Shown one piece after another: positions 1 to 5,895 of a DNA stretch of 17,578 nucleotides (its first letter is position 1; the number at the start of each line of letters is the position of its first letter). A program made the position numbers and the translations under genes. The notes under the pieces are model-generated. The model did no database searches and had not been told where the DNA came from. It was given only the letters and a program-made list of their open reading frames with translations. This DNA comes from CAZAJT01 sp964485585 (GTDB lineage: Bacteria > Patescibacteriota > Microgenomatia > UBA1406 > GWC2-37-13). The stretch covers positions 1 through 17,578 of the forward strand of contig CAZAJT010000019.1 of NCBI GenBank assembly GCA_964485585.1. The letters are read 5' to 3'.

Positions 1-405
1 TCCGAGCTGTTTCAGGCAATAGGCAAGAAGCGCCGAAGTTGTGGTCTTACCATGAGATCCGCAAACCGCAATCTTAATCTCATGCATATCCATGAGTTGA
101 GCCAAGACTTCAGCTTGATGAAGTACTCGTATGTTGTTTTGTAACGCAAACTGCACCTGCGGATTTTCTATTCCTCTATGAGCAGCTGAATAAATGAGAA
201 GATCAGTGTTTGAAGGTATAAATGAAGTGTTAAATCCAACGAATGTCGTGATGTTGTTCCTTTTGAGATTCTCGCTAGTAATAAACTCTTCGTCAGTATC
301 TGAGCCGACAACACTCTTGCCCATCTTCTTTAGGATCAACGCCAGATTCGCCATCCCCACGCCCTTGATCCCCACAATAAACACATTCCGAGCCTCATTA
401 AGCAT
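1..405 (-). CDS. murC: UDP-N-acetylmuramate--L-alanine ligase MurC, N-terminal part (cut by window edge)
   Basis: MurC is the cytoplasmic ATP-dependent ligase that adds L-alanine to UDP-MurNAc, the first amino acid of the peptidoglycan stem peptide. Translating the minus strand from the ATG at 405 gives 135 open codons to the window edge. The protein starts MLNEARNVFIVGIKGVGMAN, matching the glycine-rich nucleotide-binding motif of the MurC N-terminal domain. Near residue 35 comes VGSDT, where the family recognises the UDP-sugar, and about residues 117-123 read GSHGKTTT, the ATP-binding P-loop of Mur ligases. The ligase core and C-terminal domain lie outside the window. It is the last gene visible in the leftward cell wall cluster, 94 bp beyond pgeF, and has its own extended -10 box directly before the start. 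Mpl is a related alternative, but the neighbours favour MurC. Confidence 0.9.
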   Translation of the reverse strand, partial: MLNEARNVFIVGIKGVGMANLALILKKMGKSVVGSDTDEEFITSENLKRNNITTFVGFNTSFIPSNTDLLIYSAAHRGIENPQVQFALQNNIRVLHQAEVLAQLMDMHEIKIAVCGSHGKTTTSALLAYCLKQLG

Positions 406-412
406 GATGTAT

Positions 413-421
413 ATTGTATCA
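413..421 (-). promoter_or_regulatory. Predicted murC promoter, extended -10, leaderless
   Basis: On the minus strand TGATACAAT is an extended -10 element (TG, one base, then TACAAT) ending 7 bases before the murC ATG. Normal -10 to start-site spacing puts the first transcribed base at, or one base before, the ATG. No good -35 hexamer is visible, as is common with extended -10 promoters. It would give murC transcription independent of the upstream cluster. Confidence 0.5.
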
Positions 422-465
422 TCTGATCGCCACGGATAACCAACTGATTTGTACGGATTACTGTG

Positions 466-497
466 ATCTTCTGTTCCACCCCTGGGTTGGGGAAGAT
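466..497 (-). other. Weak hairpin between pgeF and murC
   Basis: Just after the pgeF stop, the outer arms ATCTT/AAGAT and inner arms CCCC/GGGG can pair around a small loop, with a one-sided bulge. No T run follows on the transcribed strand, so it is not a good intrinsic terminator. It may be a processing or pausing structure, or chance. Confidence 0.25.
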
Positions 498-499
498 TG

Positions 500-1246
500 T
501 CAGGACTTTCTGAGGATGAAGGAGAACATTTCGCCTGAGAGATTTTTAGCTTCACGCCAGTAGGAAAAAAACATGTCTTTGTGGCAGCTCGTGCAAAACG
601 GAAAGAAATCTATGTTTTCTTTTTTCATACCAGCATCAACGAGTAACAAATAATTCAGCAATGCAAGATTTACATGTCTCTTTCCTCCTCGAATAGAGGA
701 GATTTTATCAGCATACTCACCAATTTCCTCCATCATCGTAATATACCGATCCTCGTGAACGGTATAACAACAATCGCCAATTGACGGTCCAATGGCGGCA
801 ACAATATTCTGAATCTGCGCTCCATTCTCAACCATTTTCTCAACCACCCTCACCGCAAGCTTCTTATATGATCCACGCCACCCTTGGTGAGATGCTCCGA
901 TGATACCGTTACTTTTATCTGCAAAAAGTATCGGAACACAATCTGCGGTTTGCACTACGAGTACCACGTCTTCGTCTTTCGTAATAACGCCATCAGTATC
1001 TTCAATCTGTGTAAGGCGAGCGGTTCCATGGGAATCATGATCGGAGTAAACCTCAACATTGGCAGAATGAATCTGCTTTAACCAGACTATTCTTTTGTAA
1101 GAAATATCGCTTTCATCAAAAAAATGAAATAACGTATCACTTTTCTTTCCGTCTCCAAGTGCTCTGGTACTAAAACCACCAGCATACTGCTTATTGCTAA
1201 GTTTATCGGAAGAATAAATTTTTAGAATCGGATCGTACGTTATCAT
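500..1246 (-). CDS. pgeF: Peptidoglycan editing factor PgeF (YfiH/YlmD, multicopper polyphenol oxidoreductase family)
   Basis: PgeF proteins are cytosolic enzymes reported in E. coli to remove wrongly built UDP-MurNAc-L-Ser precursors; family members have also shown purine nucleoside and laccase-like activities. The family metal/catalytic residues are present: His in WLKQIHSAN (about residue 60), Cys in QTADCVPIL (about 103) and His in SHQGWRGS (about 120). These are followed by AAIGPSIGDCCY and a C-terminal CTSCH...FFSYWRE signature. The 248-residue length is normal. I place the start at the ATG at 1246 (MITYDP...); the longer frame begins with a TTG at 1258 inside the 7-bp repeat and adds only four residues. 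It lies between murE and murC, so its product acts on the same precursor pool. In many bacteria this gene follows ftsZ instead. Confidence 0.88.
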   Translation of the reverse strand: MITYDPILKIYSSDKLSNKQYAGGFSTRALGDGKKSDTLFHFFDESDISYKRIVWLKQIHSANVEVYSDHDSHGTARLTQIEDTDGVITKDEDVVLVVQTADCVPILFADKSNGIIGASHQGWRGSYKKLAVRVVEKMVENGAQIQNIVAAIGPSIGDCCYTVHEDRYITMMEEIGEYADKISSIRGGKRHVNLALLNYLLLVDAGMKKENIDFFPFCTSCHKDMFFSYWREAKNLSGEMFSFILRKS

Positions 1247-1251
1247 AAGTA

Positions 1252-1314
1252 ATCTCAAATCTCAAATCCAGATTTAAGATTTACGATGTGGATTTGACAT
1301 TTGAGATTTGAGAT
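1252..1314. repeat. 63-bp heptad inverted repeat at the pgeF/murE junction
   Basis: Nine consecutive 7-bp units fill this stretch exactly. It begins with two copies of ATCTCAA and ends with two copies of TTGAGAT, the reverse complement in another phase; the middle units are degenerate. The outer 16 bp (1252-1267, ATCTCAAATCTCAAAT) are a perfect inverted repeat of 1299-1314, with 31 bases between. The murE stop (1274-1276) and last dozen or so codons lie inside the element, which ends 6 bp before the pgeF ATG. The mRNA should form a long hairpin between the two genes. Confidence 0.85.
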
Positions 1315-2533
1315 ATTTTTTAACAATGTCTTTCTCATCCCACGACCATTCTTTATTGCCCCTCGCCAAGCTTTTCTCATGTCCTTTTCCTGTTATCACA
1401 ACCACATCTCCTTTTTTCGCAATCTCAATCGCTTTTTTTATTGCGGCCTCTCTATTAAGAATAATGGCGTATGTTTTTCTACTCTCAGTGGAAAGTTTTG
1501 ATTCCTCAATTTTCTTAAGACTTTTTTCTTCAAGTCCCCGAGCAATCTGCTCGCTGATTTTCTCAGGATCTTCACTTCGATAATCTTCCTCGGTTATCAC
1601 TACAACATCGGCGTACGCTCCACTCTCCCTTCCCATCATCGGCCGCTTCAAAGCATCTCGCAAACCGGCAGCGCCAAACACATGGATTAATCGGCCATTC
1701 TGAACAGACTCTCTGAGTCCCCGCAAAAGCTGTTCGATCGAATTTGGAGTATGGGCAAAATCAACAATTACCTTAAAATCTCCATCATATACAACGTCTA
1801 ATCTTCCTTTCGGCAGCTGAAAACTCCGTAGAGCTTTGATGATGTCCGGTTCACTCACTCCCAGCGTACGACACACACTATACGCCGCAAGAACGTTATA
1901 GTTATTGTAATCGGACATATTGGCACAATAGGCTTTCTTGTAATTAAAGGTGAAATCCGCATCACCTTTTAAACTATACGTAAGAAGTTTTTTTCCTTTA
2001 TGAGAAAAATACTCTCGAAGCTGCTCAAATGATTGATCATCTTTATTTACTATTGCAACATCTGAATGCAAAAGCAACAAAGCTTTTGTACGTAAATAGT
2101 TGTCGTATGTTTTATGGTAGTCTAAATGCTCATGGGTAATATTGGTGATCACAGAACAAGCAAACTCCACGCCAAATACCCTATTTTGATCGAGCGCATG
2201 AGAGGTAGTTTCAAGCACAAAATACTCGTCGCCCGCGTCGAGTGATTTCTTGAGAAGCCTCTGCACCACGAATGAATGGGGGGTTGTCGTATGCAAACCA
2301 GTGTCGTATTCTTCGTCGCCAACTTGAGCGTAGACGGTCGAAACCAACGATACTTTTTTTCCTGAAGATTTGAGAATGTGGTAAATGAGATGAGCCGTCG
2401 TTGTCTTCCCATCAGTCCCCGTCACGCCAACAATCTTCAACCTTCTGCTGGGAAAATCATACCAGATGTTAGCCGCTATAGCGGTGAAAAGATGATAAAG
2501 GTTTTTTAGTTTTCGAATTTCGTCATGTAACAT
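1274..2533 (-). CDS. murE: MurE-type UDP-N-acetylmuramyl peptide synthetase lacking the N-terminal domain
   Basis: MurE adds the third, diamino, residue to UDP-MurNAc-L-Ala-D-Glu using ATP. Visible family motifs, numbered from the ATG at 2533, are the P-loop GVTGTDGKTTT (36-46), a TTP element, ETTSHALDQNRV (usually EVSSHAL), ITHEHLDYHKTYDNY, SDYNNYNVLAA, FAHTPNSIEQLL, LKRPMMG and C-terminal ITGKGHE. Only about 30 residues precede the P-loop, so the roughly 90-residue domain that holds the UDP-sugar in classical MurE is missing (419 residues against about 490). The diamino-acid selecting DNPR motif is replaced by EDYRSEDP, so the amino acid added cannot be read from it. The frame also opens with a TTG at 2554, but those codons are pure CATGTAA repeat, so I prefer the ATG. 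The last residues lie in the neighbouring heptad repeat. Its place after ftsI is the usual dcw order. Confidence 0.85.
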   Translation of the reverse strand: MLHDEIRKLKNLYHLFTAIAANIWYDFPSRRLKIVGVTGTDGKTTTAHLIYHILKSSGKKVSLVSTVYAQVGDEEYDTGLHTTTPHSFVVQRLLKKSLDAGDEYFVLETTSHALDQNRVFGVEFACSVITNITHEHLDYHKTYDNYLRTKALLLLHSDVAIVNKDDQSFEQLREYFSHKGKKLLTYSLKGDADFTFNYKKAYCANMSDYNNYNVLAAYSVCRTLGVSEPDIIKALRSFQLPKGRLDVVYDGDFKVIVDFAHTPNSIEQLLRGLRESVQNGRLIHVFGAAGLRDALKRPMMGRESGAYADVVVITEEDYRSEDPEKISEQIARGLEEKSLKKIEESKLSTESRKTYAIILNREAAIKKAIEIAKKGDVVVITGKGHEKSLARGNKEWSWDEKDIVKKYLKSQMSNPHRKS

Positions 2534-2586
2534 GTAACATGTAACATGTAACAAAACTTGCTACATGCTACATGCCTCGTGTTACA
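2524..2586. repeat. 63-bp heptad repeat at the ftsI/murE junction
   Basis: Nine 7-bp units in unbroken register: CATGTAA four times (2524-2551), one spacer unit, TGCTACA twice (2559-2572), TGCCTCG, then TGTTACA. The right half is the reverse complement of the left with changes; in the minus-strand mRNA the changed bases still pair as G-U, so CAUGUAGC units can fold on GUUACAUG units. The element contains the ftsI stop (2582-2584) and the murE ATG (2531-2533), so it forms the whole gene junction and could mask the murE start. Confidence 0.85.
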
Positions 2587-4246
2587 TGCTGCGTTCTGGG
2601 GCAATATTATAATACAAAAGCAACTCTCGCGCTATTTCGAAAAAGAGCGGAGCAGCCGTCTCCGACCCCCATGGCGAAGACTCTGGTTCTCTTAGTACCA
2701 CAAGCGCAATAAATTTTGGTTTCTCGGCCGGAGCAAATCCTACAAAAGACGCAATCGTCTTAGAAGGATCATAGTGTCCTTGAATCGGAATCTGCGCAGT
2801 GCCTGTCTTTCCACCGACTGCAAAACCAGTGGGCTTTACCCATTTGCTATCTCCATTTTCTACCGTTGAAATGAGCATTTTCCTGATAACAGCAGAGGTC
2901 TTTTCGCTGATTACCTTTGCTAGAATTTGCGGCTCTTGTTTTCTTTCTAAAGAATTGCTTACGACCGTATCTACTACGTAGGGACGCATCAATGCACCCC
3001 CGTTAATCAGCGCGGAAAATGCAGTAATCATCTGCATCGGCGTTACTGCAATACCCTGACCAAAGGTAACAGTAGCAAAATCAATCGGATACCATGCATC
3101 CTTCGGCTTTAAATAACTTGCCACCTCACCTTGAAGATCAATGTTGGTAAGCTGACCGAACCGGTACTTCTGAAGATACGAAAAGAGTTTGTCATGCCCC
3201 ATCTGCTCACCAACATATACCATGCCGACATTGGATGATTTTTCGAGTAATCTCGTCATAGTGATTTTCCCTTCATACTTGTTATTCCATGTTCTAATAG
3301 TGTAATCACCAATCTGCACCGGTCCTTCCTCATCAATTATCTGGTCTGGTTTTATTGATTTTTCTTCAAGAGCCGCCGCCATAATCAGCGGCTTGAATAT
3401 AGATCCCGGTTCATATACATTCGAAACTGCCGGATTTTTGAAATAATCTTCGCTAAATTCATAGTATTTTTCCGGATCGAAATCGGGTAAACATACCATG
3501 CTCAATATCGCCATAGTAAAAGGGTTTGCCACAATTACGCATCCCTCTTTTGCTTTGTAATCTTCGAGTGCTTTAGTTAATTTTTTTTTAACAAACGACT
3601 GTACTGCGTTATCTATGGTAAGCACCAGATCGCTGCCATCCTGTGGATTAACCTTATCCTGAGTTCCGAAAAATATTGGCCTGCCGACCAGATCTCTCTC
3701 GGACTTGAGCAAACCAGGTAGTCCCCCCAGTTCTTTATCATAAAATCCCTCAATGCCAAAATATCCAATATTCTCGCCCTCGGTATTCTTACCAACAAAA
3801 CCAACCAAATGAGCAGACAACGATGCTTCCGGGTAAAAGCGTTCCGGCTCCTCTTGAAAACCAACCGAGTCTATATTCATTCGCATCAATTGTTCTTTTT
3901 GATCTTTGGTAACTCCCGAAGTGACTTTTACCCAATCTTTAGTCGTATCGATTTTACCTTCAATCGTGGCTTCGCCGAGTTTCAGTATCGTGTCAAGATC
4001 TTTGACAAGATAATGGAGCTTTTCGATTTTTTTTGGTTCGACAAAGAGCAAATATTTTCGTTCATTTACCGCCAATGGCTGCCGATGAATATCGAGTATC
4101 TTGCCTCTTTCAGGAAGAATTTTATTGGTTTTCAAGTAATTGCCACTATATGCCGCGGCGTTGAGTATTTGAATATAGAAGAGCTTGCCAATAACACTTA
4201 AGAAACATGCGAGGACGAGAAGAAATAACAACTTGTATTTCACCAT
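2582..4246 (-). CDS. ftsI: Division-type class B penicillin-binding protein (FtsI/PBP2/PBP3 family)
   Basis: This is a membrane-anchored D,D-transpeptidase that cross-links septal peptidoglycan, working with an SEDS glycosyltransferase (FtsW) not present in this window. Residues 5-27 form one membrane anchor, and the PBP dimer domain follows from PERGKILDIHRQPLAV (45-60). The transpeptidase domain has all three catalytic motifs: SIFK at 282-285 (catalytic Ser282), SSN at 337-339 and KTG at 480-482 within GGKTGTAQI. The length of 554 residues is normal and there are no C-terminal PASTA domains. It starts 5 bp after the ftsL-like stop, so translation is probably coupled. Its stop codon sits in the heptad repeat shared with murE. 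It should be a beta-lactam target. FtsI is favoured over the elongation enzyme MrdA because of the dcw context. Confidence 0.92.
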   Translation of the reverse strand: MVKYKLLFLLVLACFLSVIGKLFYIQILNAAAYSGNYLKTNKILPERGKILDIHRQPLAVNERKYLLFVEPKKIEKLHYLVKDLDTILKLGEATIEGKIDTTKDWVKVTSGVTKDQKEQLMRMNIDSVGFQEEPERFYPEASLSAHLVGFVGKNTEGENIGYFGIEGFYDKELGGLPGLLKSERDLVGRPIFFGTQDKVNPQDGSDLVLTIDNAVQSFVKKKLTKALEDYKAKEGCVIVANPFTMAILSMVCLPDFDPEKYYEFSEDYFKNPAVSNVYEPGSIFKPLIMAAALEEKSIKPDQIIDEEGPVQIGDYTIRTWNNKYEGKITMTRLLEKSSNVGMVYVGEQMGHDKLFSYLQKYRFGQLTNIDLQGEVASYLKPKDAWYPIDFATVTFGQGIAVTPMQMITAFSALINGGALMRPYVVDTVVSNSLERKQEPQILAKVISEKTSAVIRKMLISTVENGDSKWVKPTGFAVGGKTGTAQIPIQGHYDPSKTIASFVGFAPAEKPKFIALVVLREPESSPWGSETAAPLFFEIARELLLYYNIAPERSM

Positions 4247-4251
4247 ACTGT

Positions 4252-4527
4252 CTACCGTCCAAGAGCAATGGTAAGATTATCTAGGTACACCGGCGTTGTT
4301 TTTTTGGTAAACTTCATGCGCGAAGCAGCTGATGCGGCATAGTTGAGAGACTCTACATCATAAAGCTTCTTTTCTAAATCTAGAGTATCAGTTTTCAGTT
4401 TTTTGATTTCGCGCTCAAACTTATTAACATCTTCACCAAGCGTAATTCCCGATACAAATAGATACACGTGGAAAATACTCAAACCTATAAATAGGAGCGT
4501 CAATGGTATGTGATGAATTTTTTTCAT
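4252..4527 (-). CDS. ftsL: FtsL-like division protein (single membrane helix plus coiled coil)
   Basis: The protein has 91 residues. A short basic start (MKKIHH) is followed by one membrane helix at about residues 8-28 and then a heptad-rich coiled coil from about 33 to 62 (EDVNKFEREIKKLKTDTLDLEKKL). This is the build of FtsL/DivIC proteins, which sit in the cytoplasmic membrane and join the FtsI-FtsW synthase to the divisome. The sequence is too short and variable to identify by motif. The assignment rests on topology and on its place between rsmH and ftsI, where ftsL lies in most dcw clusters. It overlaps the rsmH stop by 4 bases (ATGA), showing translational coupling. DivIC or a septum-formation initiator protein is the alternative name for the same role. 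Confidence 0.65.
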   Translation of the reverse strand: MKKIHHIPLTLLFIGLSIFHVYLFVSGITLGEDVNKFEREIKKLKTDTLDLEKKLYDVESLNYAASAASRMKFTKKTTPVYLDNLTIALGR

Positions 4528-5375
4528 ACGATCTCTATGATTCGTAATTTTGCTGAACGCTCATATGGTAGACCACGATGAGAGTGAATTACTTTCGTCG
4601 GTATTGTTTTCAGATGATTACTGCGAATAAACTGTTTAACCACTCTATCCTCCAGGGAATGAAATGAAATCACCACGATTCTTCCTCCCGATTTCACTAA
4701 CTTTTTTGATTGTTGTAAAGCTTTTTCTAGATTATCTAATTCATTATTAACAATGATTCGTAGTGCTTGAAAGATACGGGCAAAAACTTTGTTGATTTGA
4801 TCGGGTCTTGCGCTCTTTCTTACTACATAATGAATCGTTTGCGTTAAATCAGCGACTGTTTTCAGCTTTTTGTTAATTCTTTTTTGTACAATTGCCGCGG
4901 CTATCGGTCGAGAAAGCAACTCTTCTCCGTATTTTGCAAATATGTTATACAATTGCTCTTCGCTTAACGTATTAACGATATCTTCTGCTGTTGTTTTTTG
5001 CCGAATACCTATTCTCATATCTAAAAGTTCATCTTCATTTTTGTAGGAAAAACCCCTTCCGCTTCGAGCAATCTGTTCCATCGAAAGACCAAGGTCGAAA
5101 AGAATACCGTCTACCGGATAGAATTGCATCTTTTCTGCAATTTTTTTAATCTGTGCAAAGTTTCCTGATGCAAATATCACCTGCTCGTAACCTTGTAATT
5201 TTGCCGTCAAACTTTGCATTTGTTTTCTATCCCAATCAATGGCGAGAATGCTTCCGCCGTTTTCAAGAATTTTTTTAAGGTGCCCTCCCTCGCCCGCTGT
5301 TGCATCAATATATTTCCCTCCCGGATGAACTTGCAAACCTTCTATTACTTGTTTTAAAAGTACCGGTGTGTGCAT
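4524..5375 (-). CDS. rsmH: 16S rRNA (cytosine(1402)-N(4))-methyltransferase RsmH (MraW)
   Basis: RsmH uses S-adenosylmethionine to methylate N4 of C1402 in the 16S rRNA decoding centre. The protein opens with HTPVLLKQVIEGL, then the SAM-binding loop YIDATAGEGGHLKKIL (about 22-37) and AIDWDRK. DGILFDLGLSMEQI and GRGFSY are the next family signatures. TAEDIVN, an ARIFQALRIIVNNEL helix and the C-terminal ISFHSLEDRVVKQFI complete the RsmH pattern. Its 283 residues are a little short of the usual 300-315. It follows mraZ by 10 bp and overlaps ftsL, the standard dcw order. No Shine-Dalgarno sequence precedes the ATG; the upstream bases belong to an 8-bp repeat covering the mraZ stop. Confidence 0.95.
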   Translation of the reverse strand: MHTPVLLKQVIEGLQVHPGGKYIDATAGEGGHLKKILENGGSILAIDWDRKQMQSLTAKLQGYEQVIFASGNFAQIKKIAEKMQFYPVDGILFDLGLSMEQIARSGRGFSYKNEDELLDMRIGIRQKTTAEDIVNTLSEEQLYNIFAKYGEELLSRPIAAAIVQKRINKKLKTVADLTQTIHYVVRKSARPDQINKVFARIFQALRIIVNNELDNLEKALQQSKKLVKSGGRIVVISFHSLEDRVVKQFIRSNHLKTIPTKVIHSHRGLPYERSAKLRIIEIV

Positions 5376-5381
5376 TAATGA

Positions 5382-5405
5382 TTGGTTACTTAGTTATTTG
5401 GTTAA
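5382..5405. repeat. Short octad repeat at the mraZ/rsmH junction
   Basis: Three 8-bp units in plus-strand sense: TTGGTTAC, TTAGTTAT, TTGGTTAA. The 13-mer GGTTACTTAGTTA (5384-5396) recurs in reverse orientation in the pnp/rpsO element (14121-14133). The repeat contains the mraZ stop codon and encodes its last residues (QITK). It is shorter than the other junction repeats and less clearly self-complementary. Confidence 0.6.
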
Positions 5406-5781
5406 TGTATTCCTCCCACCGCTTCTTATTCCATATCTCAAAATGATCTCCAACTCCAACTATATAGGCTTTACCATTTAAGCTGGCATGCTCTAATAAA
5501 TTACGGGGAATAACAAATCTTCCCTGATCATCTATTTCGAGGTACACGGTCGATGCAAAAAGAAAACGTTTCTTATCGAGATTCTCTTTTTCCAACAACG
5601 ATACTTCCATGAGTATTTTCGATCGTTCTTCCCAATCTTCTCTGTTGTAACCGGCCAAACATGCGTCGAATCCTTTTGATAATATAAAAATGTTTCCTCT
5701 TATAAGTTCTCGTATTTTTTTCGGTAGCACTATTCTTCCAGGTGCCGTAAATGACACCTCGTACTCACCAAAAAAAACCAT
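5386..5781 (-). CDS. mraZ: Transcriptional regulator MraZ
   Basis: MraZ is the first gene of the dcw cluster in most bacteria: a DNA-binding repressor of its own operon built from two SpoVT/AbrB-type beta domains assembled in a ring. Domain one is visible at about residues 4-30 (FGEYEVSFTAPGRIVLPKKI) and domain two at about 77-100 (VYLEIDDQGRFVIPRNLL), each with the family G-R-(I/F)-V-(L/I)-P core. The C-terminal part has VGVGDHFEIWNKKRWEEY, also typical. The length of 131 residues is slightly below the usual 140-150. It heads a leftward operon of at least six genes. A strong promoter lies directly before its ATG, overlapped by three TGG boxes that are probably its own binding site. Confidence 0.95.
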   Translation of the reverse strand: MVFFGEYEVSFTAPGRIVLPKKIRELIRGNIFILSKGFDACLAGYNREDWEERSKILMEVSLLEKENLDKKRFLFASTVYLEIDDQGRFVIPRNLLEHASLNGKAYIVGVGDHFEIWNKKRWEEYINQITK

Positions 5782-5800
5782 ACGTAACCATTTAACGCCA
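5776..5800 (-). promoter_or_regulatory. Predicted MraZ operator: three TGGNN boxes at 10-bp spacing
   Basis: Read on the minus strand, TGGCG, TGGTT and TGGTT lie at 5800-5796, 5790-5786 and 5780-5776, each separated by exactly 5 bases. MraZ of E. coli is known to bind TGGGN repeats separated by 5 bases before mraZ, and the mollicute sites are similar triple repeats. Here the boxes overlap the -10 element, the start point and the mraZ start codon, so a bound MraZ ring would block RNA polymerase. The third box uses the TGG of the ATGG that starts the gene. Confidence 0.6.
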
Positions 5801-5818
5801 TTTTCTTCTAGATGTCAA
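5790..5818 (-). promoter_or_regulatory. Predicted mraZ operon promoter
   Basis: On the minus strand a consensus -35 TTGACA (5818-5813) is separated by 17 bases from a -10 TTAAAT (5795-5790). The -10 ends 8 bases before the mraZ ATG, leaving at most one or two untranslated bases. The -35 is perfect; the -10 has two mismatches to TATAAT. Confidence 0.7.
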
Positions 5819-5868
5819 GTGACGTTTACATAACTCATAACTCAAAACTATTTTTTCCGATTTAAGTA

Positions 5869-5874
5869 TATAAT
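5869..5874 (+). promoter_or_regulatory. Predicted murJ -10 box
   Basis: A consensus TATAAT lies 21 bases before the murJ ATG in the 114-bp divergent spacer shared with mraZ. No convincing -35 is seen 16-18 bases upstream. The leader would be about 15 bases and has no Shine-Dalgarno motif. Confidence 0.45.
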
Positions 5875-5895
5875 TACAGTAACAATCAACGCAGT

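Noticed and set aside
194..439. Plus-strand open frame at the left edge
   Set aside because: It is antisense to the clear MurC N-terminal frame (1-405 minus), which has the GSHGKTTT P-loop.
1247..1258. TTG start extending pgeF by four residues
   Set aside because: The TTG lies in the heptad repeat; the ATG at 1246 gives a normal family start.
2534..2554. TTG start extending murE by seven residues
   Set aside because: The extra codons are translated CATGTAA repeat (LHVTCY), and an ATG follows at 2533.
2524..2586. CRISPR array
   Set aside because: Units are 7 bp with no spacers and no cas genes nearby.
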